DNA from: Oscillibacter sp.
Lineage (GTDB): Bacteria > Bacillota > Clostridia > Oscillospirales > Oscillospiraceae
DNA length: 21,855 nucleotides
Assembly (NCBI GenBank): GCA_003539495.1
Contig: DPPB01000040.1
Location: 772 to 22,626, forward strand
Direction: 5' to 3'
A model generated the notes under the pieces. The model was not told where the DNA came from. It worked only from the letters and a program-made list of their open reading frames with translations, and ran no database searches. The position numbers and the translations under genes are program-made. Below, one piece after another: positions 9,033-16,059 of this stretch. The stretch's first letter is position 1. Each line of letters opens with the position of its first letter.

Positions 9033-9060
9033 GAAACGGCTGACAATCTTTATGAGATTT

Positions 9061-9251
9061 GCAGGCAGCCGGGAAACCGGCCGCCTGTGCGTTGTTTGTC
9101 AAAAGGTCTCGCAGAGCTCACGTCCGCAGACGCGAAAAATTCAAATCATTTTTCACCGCCACATGTGCGTGGGGAAAAATCTCTCTCAGGCGAGAAGCAG
9201 CGGACTGCGATCCCTTTGGCAGAAAAATCGAAGATTTTTCGCCAGAGGTTT

Positions 9252-9253
<2 letters not shown>
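9061..9253 (+). ncRNA. Candidate structured RNA or intergenic repeat element
   Basis: Gene-free stretch between two minus-strand genes with dense secondary structure. It begins with a hairpin at 9061-9088 capped by a GAAA tetraloop (GCCGG/CCGGC stem plus an outer 6-bp stem). A long-range pairing joins 9109-9114 and 9123-9127 to 9200-9210. A GAAAAAT/ATTTTTC hairpin lies near 9134-9154 and a terminator at 9213-9253. Several pairs are G-U only if the plus strand is read (9061-9088, 9216-9245); on the minus strand they would be A-C mismatches, which favours a plus-strand RNA. I find no convincing plus-strand promoter, so a dispersed intergenic repeat or a bidirectional 3'-end structure remains possible. 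Confidence 0.3.
9213..9253 (+). terminator. Rho-independent terminator reading on the plus strand
   Basis: Two 8-bp stem blocks separated by one bulged A (9213-9229 with 9233-9248), a GAA loop and then TTTTT at 9249-9253. The T tract follows the stem only on the plus strand and overlaps the stop codon of the minus-strand serine dehydratase gene. It may end an unknown plus-strand RNA, or also act as a 3' stem for the dehydratase mRNA. Confidence 0.6.
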
Positions 9254-10466
<1,213 letters not shown>

Positions 10467-10497
10467 AGCATTCACCCCTTCTTAGATTTTCAAGCGA

Positions 10498-10526
10498 ATT
10501 ATATCATAGCGGCCGAAAAAGGGCAA
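10498..10526 (-). promoter_or_regulatory. Extended -10 promoter of the serine dehydratase gene
   Basis: Minus strand TTGCCC (10521-10526), 17-bp spacer, TATAAT (10498-10503) with the extended -10 TG one base upstream (TGaTATAAT). The start would fall near 10491, about 25 nt before the ATG at 10466. Confidence 0.75.
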
Positions 10527-10552
10527 CCCCGATCAAGCACCGAGCCCCAAAC

Positions 10553-10586
10553 AAAAAAGCTGCGGCCCACCGGCGGGCCGCAACTT
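10553..10586 (-). terminator. Isolated minus-strand rho-independent terminator
   Basis: Perfect 8-bp GC stem TGCGGCCC/GGGCCGCA (10561-10568 with 10575-10582), further pairs outside it, and six T on the minus strand (A run at 10553-10558 on the plus strand). The plus strand shows no T tract. It lies upstream of the serine dehydratase promoter, and no minus-strand gene precedes it, so what it terminates is unknown. Confidence 0.75.
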
Positions 10587-10692
10587 TACCATTATATTTT
10601 ATAATGTATATAGCAGTTTTACATGAGGAAAATTGATTCCACTATATTGGGCTATTAAAAATACATTACTACCCTTTCCAAAAAAATGCAAG

Positions 10693-10727
10693 ACAAAAAA
10701 TTAACGAATTATATATAAATTTTTTGT
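10693..10727. repeat. AT-rich inverted repeat upstream of the cstA-operon promoter
   Basis: ACAAAAAATT at 10693-10702 is the perfect inverse of AATTTTTTGT at 10718-10727, with a 15-nt AT-rich centre. It ends 13 bp before the -35 element at 10740. It may be an operator or act like an UP element; the sequence alone does not decide. The surrounding stretch 10587-10740 is very AT-rich and holds no gene that I can see. Confidence 0.45.
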
Positions 10728-10739
10728 TAACATTTACCC

Positions 10740-10768
10740 TTGATTCTGTTAAGATTCCGTACTATAAT
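10740..10768 (+). promoter_or_regulatory. Promoter of the unknown gene-cstA operon
   Basis: TTGATT (10740-10745), a 17-bp spacer and a perfect TATAAT (10763-10768). Transcription would begin near 10775, leaving a leader of about 155 nt before the first ATG. Confidence 0.8.
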
Positions 10769-10774
10769 CCGAAC

Positions 10775-10928
10775 GTGTTTCAAAGTGAGCTTTCTATGCG
10801 AGGGGATTATGGCGGCATAATTTTCCTCGCAGTAGACTTTTCTCCTGTTTTTTCAGCTGTATTGGTGCATTAAATGTAATTTGCAGTAATACAGCGATAC
10901 TATATGATACGTGATAGGAGGCGGATTT
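10775..10928 (+). promoter_or_regulatory. Structured 5' leader of the cstA operon
   Basis: Two hairpins are visible in the leader RNA. The first pairs TGCGAGG (10797-10803) with CCTCGCA (10825-10831) and, beyond a small internal loop, ATTATG (10806-10811) with CATAAT (10816-10821) around GCGG. The second pairs GCTGTATT (10856-10863) with AATACAGC (10888-10895) and ends about 20 nt before the Shine-Dalgarno AGGAGG at 10916-10921. I do not recognise a known riboswitch class. A regulatory role is inferred from length and structure only. Confidence 0.4.
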
Positions 10929-11477
10929 ATGCAGACCATGACACGGGCCGAAGCGGCAGATAAGCTGATAGACCGCTACGCCGGATATTTTGATATCTCC
11001 CCTGCCCAGGAGGAGCAGGCGCCCCTGGTGGCCACCTGCGATTTCCACGCCCATTCAGAAAAATATGTGCTCAGCCGAAAGGCAAAGCTCTGGGAGGCAG
11101 GCAGCCACGAATATGTGTACCTGTTTTCTGTGCCCCATCTGACGGAGGATATTTACAACTCCTGCCGGGACTATGCCTTGGAGCATGGCATGGCTAAGGT
11201 GGAGCCGGGTCCCACCCATATGTACAGCTACATCACCACGATGTTCCTGTGTGACAGCTGCGACAAGGCAGCAAAAAAAGCTCTGCGGAAATGCCGCATC
11301 TATAAGAGCTTCAAAATGGCCTTTTGGGGGTGGATGGATTTCCACTCGGGCCTGGCGGTGCTGGAGGAAGGAAAAGCATTTTCCAACGCCAGCGGAAAAA
11401 GTGCAGCACAGCTTTTGAATAAAACGCTGTTTTGTAAAGCAAAGAAACAACTGTTAGGAAAGGAGAAAACTTTATGA
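10929..11477 (+). CDS. Unknown 182-residue protein coupled to the CstA transporter
   Basis: I do not recognise this protein. It appears soluble: no signal peptide and no clear membrane segment. Notable residues are F39-H40-A-H42 in TCDFHAHSEKYVLSRK, H97 in PGPTHMYSYIT, and cysteines C108, C111 and C122 (FLCDSCDKAAKKALRKC), a spacing that could bind a metal or a disulfide. The middle part is rich in aromatic residues and the C-terminal tail is basic. The ATG at 10929 has AGGAGG 7 nt upstream; an in-frame GTG at 10911 is less likely. Its stop overlaps the cstA start (ATGA), so the two are probably translated together. In Proteobacteria CstA-family genes are followed by a small YbdD-type gene; this one is larger, comes first, and looks different. 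An accessory or regulatory role for the transporter is an inference. Confidence 0.85.
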   Translation: MQTMTRAEAADKLIDRYAGYFDISPAQEEQAPLVATCDFHAHSEKYVLSRKAKLWEAGSHEYVYLFSVPHLTEDIYNSCRDYALEHGMAKVEPGPTHMYSYITTMFLCDSCDKAAKKALRKCRIYKSFKMAFWGWMDFHSGLAVLEEGKAFSNASGKSAAQLLNKTLFCKAKKQLLGKEKTL

Positions 11478-13201
11478 ATGCTGCATTGTTTTTAATCATT
11501 GGCATTGTTGTGCTGGTCATAGGCTACATTTTCTATGGCGGCTGGCTTGCCAAGAAGTGGGGCATCGATAACAGCCGTGTTACCCCTGCTCATGAACTGG
11601 AAGACGGCAAGGACTATTGTCCCGCCAAGGGCCCCGTGCTGATGGGCCATCACTTCTCTTCTATCGCCGGCGCAGGCCCCATCAACGGCCCCATCCAGGC
11701 CGCTGTGTTCGGCTGGGTGCCCGTGATGCTGTGGGTGCTCATCGGCGGTATCTTCTTCGGTGGCGTGCATGACTTCGGTGCTCTGTTCGCTTCCATTCGT
11801 CACAAGGGCCAGTCTATCGGCGAGGTCATCGGCGATGCCATCGGCCCCAAGGCTAAGAAGCTGTTTATCATTTTCTCTTATCTGACCCTGATTCTGGTGG
11901 TGGCTGCCTTCGCATCCATCGTTGCCAACACCTTCAAGGCCACTTACACGGAGACCGGCGCCATTAACTATGAGGCGTCTGCCGCCAATGCTTCCACCGC
12001 CATCATCTCCATCATGTTCATTCTGATGGCCATCATCTTCGGCTTCTTCGTATACCGCCGCAACGCCAACCTGGGTGTTGCCACCATCATTGGTGTGATC
12101 GGTATCGCCGCTTGCATGTACATCGGCCTGAACTGGCATCCCATCTACCTGAGCTACACCGTGTGGATGATCATCGTTGGTCTGTACATCGGTATTGCTT
12201 CCGTTACCCCCGTGTGGATCCTGCTGCAGCCCCGTGACTACCTCAGTTCCTTCCTGCTGTATGGTATGATTATCCTGGCTGTTGTGGGCATCATCGGCTG
12301 CCACCCCACCGTGGATATGCCCGCCTTCACCGGCTTCAAGGATACCCTGGCTCCCAGCGGCACCTCCCTGGGTTATATGTTCCCCGCCCTGTTCGTGACC
12401 ATCGCCTGCGGCGCTGTGTCCGGCTTCCACTCTCTGGTGGGCTCCGGCACCACTGCCAAGCAGCTGGATCAGGAAAAGGATGCCAAGCCCATCGCTTACG
12501 GCGGCATGCTCATCGAGTGCGCTCTGGCTCTGATCTCCGTGTGCGCTGTTGGCTACATCTGGGCCAAGTACTCCTCCGGCGAGACCGTGACCCCCACCGT
12601 GGTGTTTGCTACCGGCCTTGCCTCTATGTTCTCCGAGGTGTTCGGCAGCAGCTGCTACAACGTGGTGTACTCCATGCTGATCCTGGCTGTTTCCGCCTTC
12701 TGCCTGACCTCCGTGGATACCGCCACTCGTCTGGCCCGTTACATGTTCCAGGAGCTCTTTACTCCTGCCGGACAGGATGTCAAGAGCCTCACCGGCTGGC
12801 GTAAGGTCATCACCAACCCCTATGTGGCAACCGCTATCACTGTAGTGGCCGGCGTCGCCCTGGGCCTGACCGGCTATGCCAAGATCTGGGCTCTGTTCGG
12901 CGCTGCCAACCAGCTGCTGGCTGCCCTGGGCCTGCTGGCTGTGTGCTGCTGGCTGGGTAAGGTTGGCCGCAACAACAAGATGTTCTACTTCCCCATGTTC
13001 TTTATGCTGGTGGTAACTCTGACCTCTCTGGTCTTCACCATCAAGGCACAGGTTGCCGGTATCGTCGCCGGCGGCGAAGGCGTGGTGTGGTTCTACATCC
13101 GCGGCATCATCGGCGTGCTGCTGGTGATCCTGGCCATCGACCTGGTGGTCGAGGGCATCAAGGCTCTGTCTGCACAGAAGAAGCAGAAGGCTGCTGCCTG
13201 A
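11474..13201 (+). CDS. cstA: CstA-family carbon starvation transporter
   Basis: Polytopic membrane protein of the CstA family, whose studied members import pyruvate or peptides. The 575-residue product is hydrophobic throughout, with many membrane helices. The N-terminal half shows family signatures: PVLMGHHFSSIAGAGPINGP near residue 56, GGIFFGGVHDFGALFASIRHKGQSIGE, and later FVTIACGAVSGFHSLVGSGTTAKQL, followed by FGSSCYNVVYSMLILAVSAFCLTSVDTATRLARYMFQEL. E. coli CstA is about 700 residues; clostridial members are commonly of this shorter length. It has AAGGAG 8 nt upstream of the ATG. Codon use is strongly biased (Leu almost always CTG, Gly GGC, Ile ATC), much more than the flanking genes, which suggests high expression. 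Pyruvate as substrate is an inference helped by the divergent serine dehydratase. Confidence 0.93.
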   Translation: MNAALFLIIGIVVLVIGYIFYGGWLAKKWGIDNSRVTPAHELEDGKDYCPAKGPVLMGHHFSSIAGAGPINGPIQAAVFGWVPVMLWVLIGGIFFGGVHDFGALFASIRHKGQSIGEVIGDAIGPKAKKLFIIFSYLTLILVVAAFASIVANTFKATYTETGAINYEASAANASTAIISIMFILMAIIFGFFVYRRNANLGVATIIGVIGIAACMYIGLNWHPIYLSYTVWMIIVGLYIGIASVTPVWILLQPRDYLSSFLLYGMIILAVVGIIGCHPTVDMPAFTGFKDTLAPSGTSLGYMFPALFVTIACGAVSGFHSLVGSGTTAKQLDQEKDAKPIAYGGMLIECALALISVCAVGYIWAKYSSGETVTPTVVFATGLASMFSEVFGSSCYNVVYSMLILAVSAFCLTSVDTATRLARYMFQELFTPAGQDVKSLTGWRKVITNPYVATAITVVAGVALGLTGYAKIWALFGAANQLLAALGLLAVCCWLGKVGRNNKMFYFPMFFMLVVTLTSLVFTIKAQVAGIVAGGEGVVWFYIRGIIGVLLVILAIDLVVEGIKALSAQKKQKAAA

Positions 13202-13239
13202 TTTATCGGATTCCCTTTCTATCCATTCTCCTCAAACTG

Positions 13240-13273
13240 CAAAGCGGGATGGCCCTTAGGCTATCCCGCTTTG
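13240..13273 (+). terminator. Terminator of the cstA operon
   Basis: A 15-bp stem with one G-U pair (13240-13254 with 13259-13273) and a CTTA loop, about 40 nt after the cstA stop; the following T content is modest. A second, weaker hairpin, GGCCCT/AGGGCC (13316-13321 with 13332-13337) followed by TTTT, may act as a back-up. Apart from these and the next promoter, 13202-13502 holds nothing I can identify. Confidence 0.7.
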
Positions 13274-13382
13274 TCGTATTTATCCGGCAGGCCGCCTCAG
13301 CCTGATTGTCTCTCCGGCCCTATACCCGCACAGGGCCTTTTGCATTATCTCCCGAAAATCCTGAGCTGCCGTAAAAAAACAG

Positions 13383-13411
13383 TTGACAAAGGCAGTTAGA
13401 TATGTTAAACT
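13383..13411 (+). promoter_or_regulatory. Promoter of the DUF3793 operon with a direct repeat
   Basis: TTGACA (13383-13388), 17-bp spacer, TAAACT (13406-13411) with an extended -10 TG (13403-13404). An 8-bp direct repeat CAGTTAGA occurs at 13393-13400, between -35 and -10, and at 13417-13424, at the expected transcription start. Each copy is followed 4-5 nt later by TTAA. This placement fits a repressor site. Confidence 0.75.
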
Positions 13412-13502
13412 CACATCAGTTAGAGGCGATTAACCCTCCTGCATTTTCCTTGTATGTCCGTAAAAAAGCGGCACAACCTGTCCACAAAGGAGGGAAGTCG
13501 GA

Positions 13503-14054
13503 ATGTCCGATGAAATGATCGTTCGCCAGTGTGCACCAACCTTGGCAGGCATCAAAACGGGCAGCCTGTTTCCCTGCCCCTATGAGTCCCGCACACAGCT
13601 CATGGATGAGATTCGCGCCATGAACCACATGCTGGTGCCCAAGGGCCTGTGCATGCTTCCCGTCCGGTGTGAGGGCGGCAGCGCACTGCTGTATGTGTAC
13701 CGCCCCGGCAGGCTGCAGCAGGATCTGCAGAATGACCTGGCCCAGCGGCTTCTGCAAAAGGCCGGGTATTCCCGGGGAGGCAGCGCGCTGTGCGTGTCCC
13801 AGCTGGTGCAGCGGTTGCGGCGGCAGGAGGATTTTCCTCACGAGGTAGGGCTGTTTCTCAGCTACCCGCCGGAGGATGTAGCGGGCTTCATCGCCAACAA
13901 CGCCCGCCGGTGCAAATGCGCCGGCCTGTGGAAGGTCTACGGGGACGAAAAAAGAGCCCGCAGAATGTTTCACGCCTTTAAAGCCTGTACGGCAGACTAC
14001 TGCCGCCATCTGCGCTCCGGGCGATCCCTGGAGGAGCTTGTGGTGGCTGTCTGA
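13503..14054 (+). CDS. DUF3793 family protein
   Basis: A soluble 183-residue protein with the recognisable DUF3793 C-terminal block: RRCKCAGLWKVYGDEKRARR followed by MFHAFKACTADYCRHL (about residues 138-170), and the LSYPPEDVAGFI segment before it. The function of the family is not known. In clostridial genomes it is often met near ferrous-iron transport (feo) and flavodoxin genes, which agrees with the FeoB-associated peptide 27 bp downstream. Cysteines are concentrated at the end and may bind metal, which is an inference. Start ATG has AAGGAGG about 8 nt upstream. The leader is about 85 nt from the promoter at 13383-13411. Confidence 0.85.
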   Translation: MSDEMIVRQCAPTLAGIKTGSLFPCPYESRTQLMDEIRAMNHMLVPKGLCMLPVRCEGGSALLYVYRPGRLQQDLQNDLAQRLLQKAGYSRGGSALCVSQLVQRLRRQEDFPHEVGLFLSYPPEDVAGFIANNARRCKCAGLWKVYGDEKRARRMFHAFKACTADYCRHLRSGRSLEELVVAV

Positions 14055-14081
14055 ATAAAAACACGGAAAGGAGTTTTTTCC

Positions 14082-14255
14082 ATGCTGCAATGGCTATCTT
14101 CCAACCTATCCACCATTGTCATTTCCCTTCTCTTACTTGCTGTAGTCTTTCTCATTGTTCGCTATCTGATCCGCCAGCACAAGCAGGGAAAACACTCCTG
14201 CGGCGGCAACTGCGGCGCCTGCGGAGGCTGCGCCCATTGCCACGGCAAGACCTGA
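14082..14255 (+). CDS. FeoB-associated Cys-rich membrane peptide
   Basis: A 57-residue protein with one N-terminal membrane helix (residues about 11-27, TIVISLLLLAVVFLIV), a basic stretch (RYLIRQHKQGKH) and a Cys/Gly/His-rich tail with C40, C44, C47, C50 and C53. This is the architecture of the FeoB-associated Cys-rich membrane protein family, usually encoded beside the ferrous iron transporter FeoB; a metal-handling role is likely but not proven. The basic stretch after the helix suggests that the Cys tail is cytoplasmic. It has GAAAGGAG about 9 nt before the ATG and is probably co-transcribed with the DUF3793 gene. No feoA or feoB lies in the window. Confidence 0.85.
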   Translation: MLQWLSSNLSTIVISLLLLAVVFLIVRYLIRQHKQGKHSCGGNCGACGGCAHCHGKT

Positions 14256-14260
14256 AAACG

Positions 14261-14299
14261 GAAAACTGCGGAGCGAGCTGCTCCGCAGTTTTCTGCTTT
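14261..14299 (+). terminator. Terminator of the DUF3793 operon
   Basis: A perfect 14-bp stem (GAAAACTGCGGAGC at 14261-14274 with its inverse at 14280-14293) and a 5-nt loop, followed by TGCTTTT. It starts 6 nt after the stop of the Cys-rich peptide gene. Confidence 0.85.
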
Positions 14300-14341
14300 T
14301 CACCCATCCAAACCGGTCATTGAATACCCGTCTGTGTCGTT

Positions 14342-14368
14342 TTAGCACTCACCGTATATGAGTGCTAA
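14342..14368. promoter_or_regulatory. CIRCE operator (HrcA binding site)
   Basis: An exact match to the CIRCE consensus: TTAGCACTC, a 9-bp spacer (ACCGTATAT) and GAGTGCTAA. HrcA represses from this site until heat stress. It lies about 120 bp upstream of hsp20. No hexamer pair near it is good enough to name as the promoter with confidence. Confidence 0.95.
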
Positions 14369-14487
14369 AATTCATATTCTGTTCACAGAAATTGCTGGAT
14401 TTGTTCACACCTCCGGCATAGAATCATAATTGTTCCAAGGGGAACAGAAAAGATAAATCCAAACAGTTTATATAGGAGGTCTTTATC

Positions 14488-14928
14488 ATGTTGAATCGCA
14501 ATCATGCACTGAGCGTATTTGATCCGTTCCGTGAGATGGAGAAGATCGAGAAGCACTTCTTCGATGAGCCGTGGGGCAACTTCAGCCGGACCTTCGCCGA
14601 CTCCTTCCGCACCGACGTCACCGATGAGGGCGACCACTTCAAGATCACGGCCGATCTGCCGGGCTTTGAAAAGGAGAACATCCACCTGGATCTGTATGAC
14701 GATGCTCTGACCATTTCCGCCGAGCGTCATTCCGACCACGAGGACAAGGATAAGCGCGAAAAGTATCTGTGCTGCGAGCGCAGCTACGGCGCTTACAGCC
14801 GCACCTTCAATGTCACCGGCATTGATACTTCCGCCATCAAAGCCAAGTACGACAAGGGTGTGCTGGAGCTGATCCTGCCCAAGGCCGCCAAGGAGGAGAA
14901 ATCCGCCAAGCGCTTGGAAATCGAGTGA
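14488..14928 (+). CDS. hsp20: Small heat-shock protein, Hsp20/alpha-crystallin family
   Basis: ATP-independent chaperone that holds unfolding proteins in the cytoplasm. The 146-residue protein has a short N-terminal arm starting with NHALSVFDPFREMEKIEKHF, an alpha-crystallin domain from about residue 43 (TDVTDEGDHFKITADLPGF) ending in the conserved IKAKYDKGVLELILPKA, and a C-terminal Lys/Glu tail with an IEV-like RLEIE end. This is full length for clostridial Hsp18 types. AGGAGG stands 8 nt before the ATG. The CIRCE operator upstream predicts HrcA control, and the 120-nt leader contains a small hairpin (TGTTCC/GGAACA at 14431-14446). Confidence 0.96.
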   Translation: MLNRNHALSVFDPFREMEKIEKHFFDEPWGNFSRTFADSFRTDVTDEGDHFKITADLPGFEKENIHLDLYDDALTISAERHSDHEDKDKREKYLCCERSYGAYSRTFNVTGIDTSAIKAKYDKGVLELILPKAAKEEKSAKRLEIE

Positions 14929-14951
14929 TCTCTCATTCACCCATTCAGATG

Positions 14952-14988
14952 AAAAGCCGCCGCAGGCAATGCCTGCGGCGGCTTTTTT
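14952..14988. terminator. Bidirectional terminator between hsp20 and the deaminase gene
   Basis: A perfect 16-bp stem (14952-14967 with 14971-14986) and an AAT loop, with T6 on the plus strand and A4 (T4 on the minus strand) on the other side. It serves both the plus-strand hsp20 and the converging minus-strand deaminase operon. Confidence 0.92.
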
Positions 14989-14994
14989 ATGCGG

Positions 14995-15459
14995 TCAGCC
15001 CTTTTTATGCTCAGCAAAGTAATCCCGAAGGATGGTCAGGCTTTCCTCCCGCAGCACGCCGGCTGTGACCTGCGGCTGCCAAAAGGAGTTTTCAAACACC
15101 ATGGCCGAGCAGCTGCAGCCCCTGTTGCCCAGCAAGGTCTCCAAATCGTCATTGCTTGCGCCGTACACCAGCCGTCCAAGCTTCACCCAGACCATAGCCC
15201 CGCTGCACATAAAGCACGGCTCGCAGCTGGCGTACATGGTGTACTCCCGCAGGTCGGTGATGCCTGTCTGGGCGCAGAATTCTCGGATTAGGCCCGCCTC
15301 GCCATGAAATGTTGGATCGTGGCGGGTATAGATCTGATTCTCATTGGTAAAGATGATCTTCCCGTCCTTCACCAGTACTGCGCCAAAGGGCTCATTGCCG
15401 TGGGCCACAGCGGCAGCGGCCAGCTCAATGGCTTTTTTCATGAAATATTCGTCATTCAT
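14995..15459 (-). CDS. Nucleoside/nucleobase deaminase of the cytidine deaminase-like superfamily
   Basis: Zinc hydrolase that removes an amino group from a base or nucleoside. The 154-residue protein has the catalytic pair H52-G-E54 (DPTFHGEAGLI) and the zinc cysteines C82 and C85 in SCEPCFMCSGAM. Most relatives have HAE at the first site; HGE keeps the His ligand and the proton-shuttling Glu. The pattern GNEPFGAVLVKDGKI resembles guanine deaminase and TadA-like enzymes, but TadA is usually recognised by other residues and the substrate cannot be fixed from sequence. It is the last gene of the run with the acetyltransferase (15-bp gap), has AAGGGGG 10 nt upstream of its ATG, and ends next to the shared terminator. 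Confidence 0.9.
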   Translation of the reverse strand: MNDEYFMKKAIELAAAAVAHGNEPFGAVLVKDGKIIFTNENQIYTRHDPTFHGEAGLIREFCAQTGITDLREYTMYASCEPCFMCSGAMVWVKLGRLVYGASNDDLETLLGNRGCSCSAMVFENSFWQPQVTAGVLREESLTILRDYFAEHKKG

Positions 15460-15474
15460 AGTGTTGTATCCCCC

Positions 15475-16059
15475 TTATATTTTCCCCAGCTCCGGAAACG
15501 GCGTCACGGGGCGCTGCACCCCACTGTGTGTCCCGATGATTTTCTCCATGCAGGCCACGTTATACCACCGCCCGAACTTATAGCCGCACCGGTGGTACAG
15601 ACCCGCCTGCTCAAAGCCCAGATGCCGGTGAAAATCCAGGCTGTTACTTGTCAGGTATTCATCCTCCTTCTCCTCCGGGCAGGCCACTACAGCGTACATG
15701 TTCAAAACACCCATCTGTCCCAAGGCCTTCTCCAGGGCCTGGTAAAGGGCCCGGCCCATGCCGCACTTTGTCGCCCCCCTGCGCAGATAGATGGTGGTCT
15801 CGCAGCACCAATCATAGGCCGCCCGGGCGTAAAACGTCCCAGCATAGGCATAGCCCAGGATCCGGCCGTCCTGCCGCAGCACCAGGTAGGGAAAGCGGCT
15901 CAGGGTATTCTCGATCCGCCGGCGGAACTCCGCCGCCGTGGGGGTCTCGTACTCAAAGGTGATGGCCGTATTCTGCACATAGTAGTCATAGATGGCCACC
16001 AGCTCCTCGGCGTCCTCCGGCACTGCGCCTTCAATGGTAAAGGCACGGTTTTCTTTCAT
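15475..16059 (-). CDS. GNAT N-acetyltransferase, phosphinothricin acetyltransferase-like
   Basis: Transfers an acetyl group from acetyl-CoA to an amine. The 194-residue protein matches the phosphinothricin (Pat/Bar) subfamily: IRGA-like start IEGAVPEDAEELVAIYDYYV, TAITFEYETPTAAEFRRRI, GYAYAGTFYARAAYDW, and the CoA-binding turn RRGATKCGMGRALY, then HRHLGFEQAGLYHRCGYKFGRWYNVACMEKII. Members acetylate phosphinothricin, methionine sulfone or related compounds, but many housekeeping members have unknown substrates, so this is not evidence of drug resistance. Its ATG overlaps the stop of the MBL gene (ATGA), with AGGAG 8 nt upstream. Confidence 0.92.
   Translation of the reverse strand: MKENRAFTIEGAVPEDAEELVAIYDYYVQNTAITFEYETPTAAEFRRRIENTLSRFPYLVLRQDGRILGYAYAGTFYARAAYDWCCETTIYLRRGATKCGMGRALYQALEKALGQMGVLNMYAVVACPEEKEDEYLTSNSLDFHRHLGFEQAGLYHRCGYKFGRWYNVACMEKIIGTHSGVQRPVTPFPELGKI

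Noticed and set aside
11492..12430. 312-codon minus-strand frame opposite cstA, rich in Gly, His and Asp
   Set aside because: Product of strong codon bias in cstA read backwards; no family motif and no ribosome site.
15475..16059. Antibiotic or herbicide resistance gene (Pat-like)
   Set aside because: Subfamily likeness alone does not show resistance; most chromosomal members have other or unknown substrates.
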